Below are positions 44,901 through 57,002 of a stretch of 64,000 bases of DNA, one piece after another. Numbering within the stretch: the stretch's first letter is position 1; every line of letters begins with the position of its first letter. The stretch spans positions 3,391,501 through 3,455,500 of the forward strand of contig OW285192.1 of assembly GCA_935421135.1 (NCBI GenBank). Reading direction: 5' to 3'. The translations under genes were made by a program, and so were the position numbers. Source of the DNA: Bugulina stolonifera (lineage: Eukaryota; Bryozoa; Gymnolaemata; Cheilostomatida; Bugulidae). The notes under the pieces were generated by a model. The model had not been told where the DNA came from and ran no database searches. It saw only the letters and a list, made by a program, of their open reading frames with translations.

Positions 44901-47900
44901 CCAGTAATATGAGAAGATAGTGTAGACACAGGTATTCACTTTACGTCCACAGATGCGACGGGAGGAGAAACCCACCCCTTCTGCTAGAATAGCTCTGTAG
45001 TGCATGATCTCAGTCAGTATCAACTGCAAGACAATACAACACGCTTATGGACTGTACTGGCTACTATAAAAGGTGCATTGGCCTAGATAGTAGCTTTTAT
45101 CCCATCATCATTACTAAGTTCATTATTAAAGGATCAGTGTCACCGTTTTTGTTTACATTTTGAGACACCCATGGGCTCGCTAGAGCGAACGTCATGATTG
45201 GTTACTTGAACTTTATTACAATTGGCTAACTAAATCGAATGCGCATGTACACGTGTGGGAAAACCCATTGGGTGATCGATGGGAATCAGTTGGCTGTGGA
45301 CAGAATTAGAATAAAATATAATATTTTGCTTTTGCCAAAATGAAATTATTGTTGCAAGATGAAAATGCTATCAAGAGATGATATGATACAAGGTATATGG
45401 CAAGCACAGCAAAAATTGCAATAATTTGATTATCATATCAAATCAATGAAAGTAAATTAATTTTGATTTTAATTTAATTCTTAATGTCAATGCGAATGTA
45501 CTATGCCAGTGTAGTTGATATTAAAAAAAGTTATTTATACATGTGGATATAGCAATGATAATTATTGTTATTTACTTTTTGTTCACATTGGTACATAAGT
45601 AATTTGTTAAAATAACATACTAGTTACTTATGGCTAATTATTATGAATGTAGCCTACTTTGCTATTTTAAACTCTACTTAAATGGATAAAACGCAAAATA
45701 AAATATTGGGATTATAATATTAACTTGATTAACTATGATTGTTGCTATCTACATATATGTAGGCCTATATACAGCACCTAATCAAAAACTTAATTTATTG
45801 AATTTCAAAATAATTGTATCCTTTGATTGCAGCCGTAAGTAAAATAAACTTTTGATGACACTATAGTCAACTCATTTGCTTTCTCTGTTGTAATAATAAT
45901 ACTATGATGACTAAAATGTGTGTAATGAATGCTTCTTTTTAGCAGTTTGTCAAGACTATGACCCAGGAATGTCAAGTCCCATCAATGGCAACCTCTTAAA
46001 GTCATACTTGAGTGACGAGTATTGTACCTTGGACACTGAGTTGACTTGTTGTACATAGGTATACATAAGGTAAGTGCATCATCAACTTTCAAGGTTCTGT
46101 CTAATAAAAAAATGTAAAGTGTTGACGCATCAGTACAGCAAAACCTTCGCTGTAAACACTGCTGCATGTACATATTACTTCTGTACTGTGGTTTTTGGAA
46201 TGTAGCCTAGCAAAATTGGTATCGATTTGATTTGTATTCATCATTTTCAATCTATTACATTGTACCTAGCAGTTATATTCAGTTGCTTAGTGTGGTCTGA
46301 TTTTAGGTACCATCTGTTGATGTTAATGTACTTTTAAGTGATCCAATGGTATGATAACATGTTCACATAATGTTGTAGAATAGAAACATCTATCAAGCAA
46401 CATGCTTGAACTGAAGTACTTACCAACAATTTGAGCAGCCAAATCAATCGTATGGTTTGTAAAGTATTGACCGGTACCTTCAAATATTAATATTCTGCCA
46501 CAATTGGGAGTTTTTTTCATTTTTGTATGTATTAGTTGCAGTTGGCCTGATATTTCATGCATGATCTTTCAGTAAATAGAATTTCAATGAGTACAGTACA
46601 TGTTGTATTTGATGCCTGTGATGGCCAATTCCATTTTGATTTTTTTCTATATTGTGCAGTTACATCAGTGATCTTTTCAATTTACTAAGTCGATTATTAC
46701 TGCCCCGTTTCAACTGACCGTAATCCACAAGCTTGAATGTTAACAAGAACTAATATTATGCACTCATGGTTATTTGCAATTAGCCGAGTGGATTTAGTTT
46801 TGTTCCAAGATGTCATTATTTTGAATTCCAAGATTACTCATGTTTTTTGTGTTTACAGCCATAGTAAATGGAAAATACATGCAGCTCAAAATTTATACTT
46901 TATAGACTATTATATTTGATTTTACATTTATTTTGTGCTATTTTTCTTATCTTTCTTAGGCTTTAGGGAGGATTTATCTTACTAGATGAAACTGCAATTT
47001 TCCATTTGCAAAGACATGTAAGTGCTGTAGTTATGAACATCAATTTACTGATTATTTACCAATACAGTCTCTAGACAAATTTTATTGCCCTCTCCGTTTT
47101 ATGACACCGAGCTGTGATTGCAAGATTAATTTAGGCCTACTAGTATACTTTTGGCAAAGTGCTGGAGACTAAAACCAATAGCCATGGAATCACGTGCACA
47201 AGTATAGATCCGCCCAACTATGATTCATATACATTTAAACAAAAATGTTTGAAATGATTCTGGCTATTATTTGATTTGTCGTACTTTCTGAAAATGCAAC
47301 CGTCATTCTTAGTTATTAATATGAGGACATCAAATGACTATTCAACTTCAATATCTTAAATCATTTATTGTTTATTTACGATAGCTGTTTATAACAAAAT
47401 ACAACGATGAAAACAGCCGAATCCAGAGTAAAATACATGTGTAAAGTATTGAACATGAACAGAAATCATAATGAGATACACAGTCCATGTAGCATGCCAG
47501 CAGAAGTTTGTTTTCAATCGTAATCACTCAGCTTGAATGCTAAAGCACTATAACGCTTCACCTTTTATAGAGTTACTTGTTGAAGAAACCTCTTGGAGTA
47601 CGGGTGAACTGTACACTTGAAACGCTTCTTTTGCAATCCAATATGTACTATCTGCAATTCAAATTTGTAGAGCATTTTATTAAGAAAAGTGGTTGTGACT
47701 CTCGAAGAAAACACATCAATAGTTAGTGGCAATGTAGTTTTGGTTGGGTTCAACTCTCACAGCAGAATTTCCCACCCTGTTGAATAGATGATGCTGAAGT
47801 ACTAGTACTGATAATCAAGTTAATGTACATAACATATTACTGCTACAACACTTACCTATGCTTTTTCCAACATTGGAGATAAAGATGATATGGTGCAAGC

Positions 47901-50900
47901 TGGAGAATAGATGAATTTGAATTTCCACACCAGTGTCTGGTCGCATGGAATTGGTCTAGCTTTGTTCCCGTTCCTTCATACAGCTTTGGAATCTCGCTGT
48001 GCTAAGTAATAATGATAATAATATAATATTCATAGCGCCAAACACAATTCTTCAATCTGGCTGCCCGATAGCTGAGCTAGTCGAATGGGTCTCCACGGCT
48101 CCTAGAGCTGAATATTATTATAGTTCGATATGGCACAGAAGGAAGACTTTCGGAATGAAAACCTAAATCACATGGGTTGTCAGTTTTATTAGCTAAAGCA
48201 TGCGTGTTTCACATTTTGCAAAAATAAACTGATGAAATTTACCTCAATGAGTTTATAAGTTTGTGCATAAGTTAAATTCAAGAAGACGTTTTTAATGCTA
48301 CCTTGTAACGAGCCTTGTCGCTACATAATAAATTATAAACACCTACCAGTAGAAAGAACTGGATGTAGAAATTGAGGTTGGCATTTGATTTACACATTCT
48401 TCATCAAATGTGAGTGTGTGTCTTTACCCTGCTCACCAGATCATTCCTTCTTTCCAACAAACAGTCAAGTCCAACTATGTCTTTCTCAATGTCAGGAAAG
48501 TTACTTGCTGACAGTATTGGAACTAGCCTGTAATCAGCACAGTGAGTACATCATATGATACAAATACGATAAAAATATAAAATGCTTTAGAAATAAAACT
48601 TGGCTGTTTTGAACGAAAAGAAACTTTGACCATGCAAACATACATAAAAGTACACCAGGTTAGCTCAGCTGCGTTAGATAGGGGTGAGTTTGTGCCTAAT
48701 GAAGTTAGTATCAGTCCCACCAATCTTTTAGATTTAGCCTGGGAAAAGGGGGGGGGGGGGAGGGGGCTTGAAAGAGTGAATAAACTAAATACAGTAATTC
48801 AAATATCTTGGATAGACCAGATCAGTCAATGGATTATTTTAGAAATAAACTTTATGATGGAATTATTGTTTGCATTTTCGCAGGATATATATATTGTAAA
48901 TTCAAAATTATATTTGAATATGTATATTGTAGATGATTTAATACAACAATACAATAACTTCACATTTTTACAAAGTTCATTGTGACCGATTGTCAAAACT
49001 AAATTTAATACTAACTGAAATTTAGTTTCACCAGTATTGTAATATAAATATAAATATATGTTAAAATCATAATGATATGATAATCATTTAGATTATTATA
49101 ATATTAAATTATATCATAATACATTGTATAACCTAATTACCATTATAATAATATGAAATATCATAATCACATGACTTCCTTTTTTTGTATTATAAGTTAT
49201 CTAACTCTTTTTATCATTTAAAAAATTAATATAAATATTATAATAATATTTAATTTCAAACCTAATCATTTGTTTTTTAAACGAAATAAATAAAAAAAAA
49301 GAGTACATATTATAATATATTAAATGCTTACTATGCTGAGTATTGTGGTCGCTGACAATCTGGCCATAAAATAAGCTCATATTCTTTAGAAAATGAAATT
49401 TATTAAATGAAAATCCAAATTTCGAACGCCATTCTTAGCATTTCTGTGCACTATGAATTCTCAACTCAATTCATAGACATAGACGAAGATAGATAGTATA
49501 GTACCTTGGTACTTGCAATAACTCTGTGATCAATTGTATTGTAAACAAAATACCACGTGCAGACCGCTAGCATGGTCATGTGACTTTGTTTTGTTTATAA
49601 AATTTGATGCTAGTATGATAATCCATAGTTTCGGATAAACAATGGCAGCTATACAAATAAAACTTTTTTCGAGGGTGTAATATAAATTGAAGGGTGCATG
49701 GTTGCAAGTAGTATATGCTCATGGATTATTTTTGCATTTTTCAGGCTACTTTCGAAAATATTCTCAAAAAACCAAACCTCTCTCTATACAACTTATATAA
49801 AAAAATTGCCGTTTAGGGTGTCTTCATTAAAAAAATCGTCCTAGGGCAGCACATAGCGCATCGCGCGATGCATCATGGGAAGCAGAAATATGTTGAGAGC
49901 ACAACTCTGCAACTTGTAACTTTCCTGCTGCCTTCATTTTAACACAAATCTACATTTGCTGAGCAAGGTAATTAGTGACAGGGATCCTTTAACCGTAGTG
50001 TCAGTTCTTTTGACCTTGAAGTGGTGACACACCCTTCCCTCATAATAAATCCTGGAATAATATGTTCACAAGTGTGAACATGCTAAATGAAGGATGCAAA
50101 TAACATAGAATACCTGCTGTAGATGACAGTCTATAAACCAGTGTACCACACACCATTAGTCAAACTAGCAAACAGCTCACAGTAATCAATACGAACAGTG
50201 ACCAACAGTAGGCCTACTTGGAACAAGTAATTAGCAATTAACAATAATAGTTAGTAGCCTTTATAGCCGGCTTGCATGAATGATTACTGAGCTAGCTAAA
50301 CCCCTCATGTCACAGTGTCTTTGTGACCTAAATTTCAGGCACATGTCAACCTGCCAAGACGCTGCCAAAACACATGGTGACACCAGCCTGGGCTAATAGC
50401 AAAATCCTCATAGTCGTGCTGATGAGTTAGGGATGGTTTTTCATACCAAGCAAAATCCCACAGCCATCTGTACATTTTTATTTGCGACCCCAGTCAGTCC
50501 AAGAAGTCGCCAAGACACTAATAGCTGATTATCTACTACTTACCAGTAACCATGATGTTGCTATGGTGACTATAGCTACCACCCATGATGGCACTGTCGT
50601 CTCTAGCGTTGGGTAGTAGATGCTGTGATCATCACAGAAGAACCCTTGCTGTTTGGGAGATACTTTAGCGGAATATACCACCAGAGTTGGCAATACAGCT
50701 ACAAAATATGAATAGGCCTACAAGCCTACCACACTCCAGATAGCCCGCTACACTCAATATTTCTATAATAAGCAGGATATGGCTTAATGGAAGAATAAAC
50801 TAACTAGTAGGCCTAAATTATGCTTAACATTAATGTTTTTTTTTTATTTTCAAACATGCAACAATATTATAACATAAGGTCTGCCCCAATTACAGTGTCA

Positions 50901-53595
50901 GAAACAAGTGCACTACAGTATTGCTTACCGACATCATGTAAGGGGAACAAAGACAGGCAAATGTCTGCAGTCACAAAACTGTAACTAAGTTCAAGATAAA
51001 CTAGTGAATTAACTTGGCTAATTCTAATGATTATTATGAAAGCATCACAGAATATTCTAACTGTAAGCAAACAGTAGAATTAAGCTACATAGAAACAACA
51101 AATAAAAGCACAAGTTGGACCGAAGTTACATGTACAGTCAGTGAACAACTGATACAAAATTTCAGATAATCGCTAGCGTCCACTGAAAGAGCTGAAACAT
51201 GTGTCTGGACAACATCCGCAAATGTTACACTACCAACACATACCTCCTCTGGACTGACAACGTTATTACAACTGACAAAGGATGAAGAATTCAAAATGCA
51301 GATAAATATAGCATCTCTAGGTAGGCTACCATACATGAATAACTGCCTAAACAAAGCTTTGAACATATTGCAGCCTACAACCCGGCATGTTCTCATGATG
51401 TGCTTTTCCTGCAAAGATAAATCGAGTTCAAATTGCTTCGCTTTGTGCTAATTAAATCTTGACAGCCAAGGTTCCAATTCACTTTGAGATAAAATGACTA
51501 CCCATACTGGTGAACATATTCCAATATGAGGAGTGACAAAGAGCACGGACTCTGACCTATAATGAAATCTCCAAGATCGTCAAAACATGACCATGACAAC
51601 TAGACCTGCTACCAGAGGTGAGTTGACCTATGTATACACATCATCACAAGTTCACCACAGCAGTTTTCTACTAAGGACAATCAGATACACCAGAGGTAAC
51701 ATGAGGTAAATGCACAATAAGTATTCAGCTGAAAGCAGAAGGTTATAGTTCGACTTCCTGTTAAGGAGAATTACCAACGGACTCACTGATGGAGAATAAA
51801 TAGACAATTGCAGTAAGCCCATGTGGCCTAACAGTCACTCAGCCAACCGAGACATTCCTTTTGCTCTAAGTTCCCGAGTATTCACCGTCGCCAAATGCAT
51901 TCCAAGGAATTCAGCTCATCTCTTACAAAATCTTCAAAATCACATCTAATAATGATTACAATGATAATATAATAATAATAATAACCATTTTGTAATAGCT
52001 TACAAAACTATTTTTGTAGGAGATGCGCTTTTGAAAATTTGATAAGAGATGAGATGAATACATGCGGAAATGAAAATCTCTACAAGTAATCAAAGTCTAA
52101 TAATATAAATGCCTTATCATCACCATTCATCAACTCTGGGTTGTCGCTATTGTGTACCAAGAGGATTCTCACGATAGTAATTCTACCAAAAGCCTATCAC
52201 TACTCGTAGATATGGGACTCAGATGCAACAGTGTCTATGCACACATATCTAAAAGAACTCTTAGGAGCATACTTCAATCATCCGACGGAAGCTCTACATA
52301 TTGTTGCAAATATTCCAGACCCAACCACAAAAAACACTAGAGACATCCTCACTCTATGCAGACAAGCACTAAATGACGGAATGATCCACAACATACTAGC
52401 TCAACAAAAGAGTAAATTACAAAAGAGGATACGATGTTGTTTATCAAAACTCCTGGGTCGTGGTTTCATCGACACTAATCTGACAACAGAAAACCCCAAA
52501 AGGTGCAAAATTAACCGTCTTATCAAACAGGAGACAATAAGACGATGAAAGACTCAGCTAAAAAATGGTGTGTGTGCCACGGGAATACTCGGTCAACTAG
52601 ATGGAGAACACTTGTTCAAATACCCTATACCCCTCCACAATACGACAGACACCATGATTCTTTGCAGCCTCCTCATGGGGCACTGCACCTTGCAAACACA
52701 CCTTTTCTTCCCTAGACAAAGCTTCACGCCCACTTGCATATGTCTACAGGATGATGAGACTATACAACACTACCTATATAAATGTCATTTATACAAGCAT
52801 CTCAGAGCTCGGATACCACCTAATCCAAGGAGCTATAATATAATACTAAAGTACATACACCTCAGCCGCAGACGGTCAACATTAACATAAGACAATCACT
52901 ACAACAGACAATTAGCCATTACAATCAAAATCCTGTATTTTACATGAACTGCACATTACATTACATTACTCTCATCATATTATTTAAAACATCGCTTATC
53001 ACTATGTGCTTACTAGGACGTTATCTACTCAATATATAGTAATTATCTCAATCAAAAAATTAAAATTTGGTGCACGCAAAGAAATACAATATAGGGCATA
53101 GGCCTATAATAAAATATTTTAATTTTCTATCACCAAACATTTACTCACATTATTGTTATTTCTCATTTCTCAACCAATTTGCCTGCATTTAGAGGTACAA
53201 AATAAAGATTACTACTACTACTACTACTGATTATATTATATTTATTATAATTATATTATTGAAAGACTAGCCTAAACAACTAAACTTTAAACAAAGTAGG
53301 CTACATATTATGTACATGTATATCATGATTATCTAATCTTATGATAAATGATTTTAACATCAAATCAGCTGAATGCTGAAACCACAAACAAACTAAAACA
53401 CTGAAGCACAATGTTTTTGATATCATTGACTTTTAGAGTGTACTATAACACTATTGTCGCAGAGGTAAAAATACAAGACTCTGTGTTTTTACCTCTGCGA
53501 CACTTACCATTCGAGAACTGAAGTTGAACTCTTTACTTACCAAAGATTATCAGGACAACGTCAATAGCAATTCGAATTGACTTTCTGTAAGACAT
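41934..53595 (-). CDS. PLPP: Lipid phosphate phosphatase (PAP2/LPP), copy 2, six exons
   Basis: Exons in transcript order are 53595-53541, 50698-50544, 45023-44870, 44577-44363, 43047-42868 and 42065-41934 (stop TAG), giving 296 aa. All introns are GT-AG with phases 1,0,1,0,0, exactly as in copy 1. Exons 2 and 5 have identical lengths (155 and 180 nt). Catalytic motifs are complete: K128-x6-R135-P136 (KYSIGKLRP), P178-S-G-H181 and S227-R228-x5-H234-x3-D238. QQGFFCDDHSIYYP marks the first outer loop. NLS and NFT between the first two motifs are possible N-glycosylation sites. The expected role is dephosphorylation of lipid phosphates at the cell surface or ER lumen. The C-terminal tail is shorter and Ser-rich. 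Introns 1, 2 and 4 are swollen by transposons. An AATAAA on this strand at 41523-41518 could be the polyadenylation signal. Confidence 0.88.
42244..42352. repeat. Minisatellite, ACATATGTACACCTAT unit
   Basis: About six copies of a 16-17-bp unit lie in the last intron of LPP copy 2, some with TAA insertions. Confidence 0.85.
43236..43872. mobile_element. Foldback MITE with about 230-bp arms, TA-flanked
   Basis: TA precedes GACCCTTTTCCACAGCTC, and GAGCTGTGGAAAAGGGTC precedes TA. The arms are near-perfect complements for about 230 bp (GAATCCTAATAATGCAAC and CAATGTTATGCATAGCAAT occur in both), around a loop of about 180 bp. It carries no transposase. The TA duplication suggests mobilisation by a Tc1/mariner-type or similar enzyme. 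It sits in intron 4 of LPP copy 2. Confidence 0.88.
45130..49988. mobile_element. Candidate TTAA-flanked element in LPP intron 2
   Basis: TTAA (45126-45129) precedes AGGATCAGTGTCAC. GTGACAGGGATCCT precedes TTAA (49989-49992). The inverted match is 12 of 14 bp. The interior is AT-rich and holds minus-strand frames at 46323-46562 and 47565-47753; the former ends at a GTAAGT donor-like site. No transposase signature is seen. The interval could instead be two unrelated copies of a small MITE flanking ordinary DNA. Confidence 0.45.
50316..50345 (+). repeat. Short repeat shared with LPP copy 1 intron
   Basis: GTGTCTTTGTGACCTAAATT plus TCAGGCACA matches 18735-18763 with one difference. Confidence 0.6.
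50699..52150. other. LPP copy 2 intron 1, left part
   Basis: A minus-strand frame at 51085-51414 (109 codons) has no known domain and no splice partner. I support nothing else here. The LINE fragment starts somewhere near 52150 or earlier. Confidence 0.4.
52150..53230 (+). mobile_element. LINE 3' fragment with ACT-repeat tail
   Basis: Two in-frame pieces (52231-52548 and 52570-52890), separated by one TGA, read as the C-terminal end of a LINE ORF2. MGHCTLQTHLFF, then CICLQDDETIQHYLYKCHLY, matches the conserved region after the RT or RNase H domain, with its Cys-x-Cys ... His ... Cys pattern. About 310 bp of AT-rich 3' UTR follow, with AATAAAG and then TACTACTACTACTACTAC at 53209-53228, a simple-repeat tail of the kind used by I-like and related clades. 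It differs from the poly-A CR1 element at 9.7 kb. It is inserted antisense to LPP copy 2 in intron 1. Confidence 0.7.
53455..53502. repeat. 48-bp hairpin, 17-bp perfect arms
   Basis: TGTCGCAGAGGTAAAAA is followed after 14 bases by its exact complement. Three more pairs with one wobble extend the stem to 20. It lies 38 bp downstream of exon 1 of LPP copy 2, just inside intron 1. Confidence 0.9.
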
Positions 53596-54437
53596 CTCAG
53601 ATTTATTAGCATTCCAAGTGTTTAGACTAATACACTCATACTTAATTGCAGCACCAACAAATGTCAATCTGAAAGCAACCGCACTGCATCTTGAATTGTC
53701 AACTGTCAACTGGTCAGTTTCCAGAATCAGCTTTACATGAGCCTGTGCGTCAACCAAGATGTCACTGATGTTGCGATTATGTTATACTTTCTCATCTTTT
53801 TAACCATACCTCTGTCTCTAACTAGTAGTACGAGGTTATATAGAAGCGATTCGAATTCAGACAGTGGTTTGGATCATTAAAGCCTTTCTATTGGCGGCGA
53901 TCGTGCACTGTGAAGAAGTCATGTCATGGTCATGTTAATTGGACAGATTAACCGGCAGTGATGTTGGCCGCGGGTAAACTAGTAGTCCATCAGCCAAGCA
54001 GCAAAATTATGGCTTTTCGCTCCTGACCTCTCCAATCTACACAATTCTTTGTGTATATATAGATTGAAACATGGGCAATTCAAATCCACTTACTAACTCC
54101 TCGAAATCGCTTGACAAAATGGTAAAAACCAAATTTTTAAAAAGATTTTAAAATTAGAGTTGTCTGCTCCTTACTTGCTGTTAGAAAATATAATATAATT
54201 ATATATTTTATATATAATATAATATATATATTTTCGAGGGTGTCTTACATGAAGGATATACCAGATGTATCAAATAATATAATTAACAATTCAAGTGTGT
54301 GCAATTAAATTTCATATTAGATTCACAGCCCAGTCAAATAGACATTTCAAACACAGTCATCCAGAAGAAAATAGACTTGTTTTATCTTGAATAGAATAAA
54401 ATGCATCGCGTGATAAATATGTAGAAGCATAGTAATA
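53596..54437. other. Upstream region of LPP copy 2
   Basis: The promoter should lie here for the minus-strand gene, but I see no clear core element. An open frame upstream of the chosen ATG continues to 53757, so a longer N-terminus is possible but not supported by the paralogue. A dense TATA-type AT tract occupies 54190-54235. Confidence 0.4.
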
Positions 54438-54441
54438 TATA

Positions 54442-57002
54442 TGTGACCCCTGCTATCAGAATCAGACATCGGGAGGTACCCAAAGATTTTGAGATATGTA
54501 TGTTTTCAGATGCAGAAATTTATGAGGATTTCAAATCTGTTTTCCTTTTTATTCTAGCACCAACGGTTCAATTTTTATCAGGATGATACTGGGTCCATAT
54601 CTGTCAATTTTCATAAAAAGGCGAACTGAGAAAATCTGGTTTAAAGTTTTCGAACCAATAATTTATTGTTTACACTATTCAGAACTTAGCAACGGGCATA
54701 TCTAATTGACTTACAGTGCTAGTTTTTACTGACTAGGGGTAAGAATGTGTGAGGAATCTGATGAAATAACTAAAAACAATGTAAAAACAATATCTTGTGT
54801 CCCATGGCCACTTAAACAAGAGATACTGATTTCGGGTTTTCGACAAAAACAGTGAAAATGAACTTGTGCACCAAGTGCGATGGACAGGCTGCATTAACAT
54901 AAATTTTAACACAGATTTCCATGCAAGTGAAATAGAAACTACTGCACATCTTGTAACAAGTTAACAAAATGGTCTCTCATATGTGGGTAGCCCTGAGAAG
55001 GGTCTTTCAGGTAGGTAGGTTAGAACTATCCGGATTCCGCCATTCTGGTGAAATAGACCAAATTATGAACTTCATTGAGTTGTAGTCTTTTCATAGTCCT
55101 TCTATTGCGAGATCAGATGGTAGCACCTTAACATCTGTTTTCTTGAATCCTGTTGAGAGTATGTTGTGTATTAATAATTTTGACAGTGAAAAAATAAGAC
55201 AAACAAAAACTTAAGCGTAGCAGATGTAGTAGACTAGATTTGAACTCTGGACCTCCAGATTACAAACCCACATGCTTAACCATTACCTCACTGTGACTTG
55301 CTAGCTATCACAAAACATGTGCAGTCATACAACAATGTACTGAAAGCTGATGTATGCATAGCTTTGCCACAAAGCTTTTTACTGCAGTTTTTTTGGAAAT
55401 GATCACTGCACTTTAGTACTTGAAGGAGGAAGGCAGAGGTTATGGGAGACAGATAAAATACATGTAAGTGTATCATACTAGTAGATTCAAACTATGTGTA
55501 TGTTTACTACTGCAATATTAGAGCAATGTGATACATGTATAATAATGCAGTGTACCTAAGTATTACAATATTTGGGTATGATCTGTAATGCGGACGGACG
55601 GACTGTAATCTGCATTCATCTTTGCTTTTTAGCAACAGAGGCCCATTCTGGAATCAATGATAATGAAAATTATATCAGGAAGAGAAGGTTTATTGCCTGT
55701 AGAAAGTCAACTTACCTGGAATCCATCCTAGGAGGGCTAGTGCATGGATAGAGCCGACTGCATTCAGGAAGTCCACTATAAGCTTGGCCAAAGTTGACTG
55801 CTTTGATGTTGTAACTTGAAGTCGCTGAAGTTGAAGGGAGTTGTACCACACTCCTTATAATGATTTGACAAGGCTAGAAATAGAGGAGACGTCCCACTGC
55901 TGCTCATACACATAAAAGCCTGGCAACAGATTGATGTTCCTACAAATAGTCATGGATACCTTGGACATGAATTGTTTTACTTAATAACTTAAGATAAATA
56001 CATGTACATGTAGATACTCACTTATGTGAGTTTTCAACCTATGTTATTAATTCTAATGTAATGTACATGTGATGCACATTGGTTACTCAAATAGGATAAA
56101 GAGGGTAGGACATGTGGTAAGTCACATGTATGTGTAGTACACATGGAGATTGCAGCAGAACTAATTTTGAAGTATGAGCTAAACTTTATCTTTACTAGTG
56201 AAATAGCCTCGGCCTATAATTCAGGTAGCTTAATGTCATACTAACCATTTGATTGATGAAATAGTTGCTCACCTTCATAATGGAAATCTTTACAAAGTAT
56301 TTTCTCTTCTTGGCCTTGTGGGAATTAGTAGAAGCAGACAGAATTGACTATTGTGGGAGAGATTTTGCTTATTAAATTTTAGGAGATCTAGTAATGGCTG
56401 GTCAAGAGCTGTGAGCACATCTCTCACAGATTGAATCATTTCAACAGTAAAGCTGGTAATGCTTGGCTTGGTAATAAGCTTGTGCATCCTGAAATCGCTC
56501 AAAAGTCTTTAACAACAGGAATATTGATAATTATAATTTTAAAGAATTTTTCCAATTTTTACGCTATTATTATCAATATCTCCCAGTATATCAGGGCCAT
56601 CCTGGGCCTCAGGTGTGTGTAGCCACACCTAAATTAATGGCATAAAGCTAGTCTCTTTCCTCTCCTTTACTTTCTCGGTCAGAAAGGTCCTCAGAAAGAT
56701 CCATAAAGTGACAATATTGATTTAAATAATCAAAGCGAGTAAAATCCTGGTCCCACCATGTGCCTCCATGATAAGTCACGTGACTCCATTAGCAACGACT
56801 TTGAACGAAGTTTACACCTATTTATGCTGTACTGATTGCTAATTGGTTAGTAGAAAGTAAAAGAGCATGCTTCAATTAGTATAATAACATTGAAAGCTGA
56901 GAATCAGCATGGTAAGTTTCAGTTTAGCTTTTTGGACTTTGAGCGCTTATTGCGTGGAAGTCAATTCACCGCCGATGTCCGATTCCGATAGCAGGGGTCA
57001 CA
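54442..57002. mobile_element. 2.56-kb TIR element, TA-flanked, non-autonomous
   Basis: The left end TGTGACCCCTGCTATCAGAA, then TCAGACATCGG, pairs with the right end, whose complement is TGTGACCCCTGCTATCGGAA, then TCGGACATCGG. That is two mismatches in 31 bp. TA flanks both sides (54440 and 57003). The interior contains a SINE-like segment (about 55205-55310) and short open frames but no transposase. Confidence 0.8.
55205..55310 (-). mobile_element. tRNA-like SINE, minus strand
   Basis: On the minus strand GTGAGGTAATGGTTAAGCATG (A-box-like) is followed by AGAGTTCAAATCTAG (B-box-like). The arrangement resembles the plus-strand element at 8276-8400. Confidence 0.6.

Noticed and set aside
46323..46562. 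GQYFTN phrase in an intron frame, resembling LPP exon 4 of copy 2
   Set aside because: The match is six residues long, the surrounding residues and codons differ, and no LPP catalytic motif follows, so I treat it as chance.
53455..53502. Pre-microRNA hairpin
   Set aside because: The stem is only about 20 bp, shorter than usual animal precursors. It sits alone and shows no bulged arm pattern.
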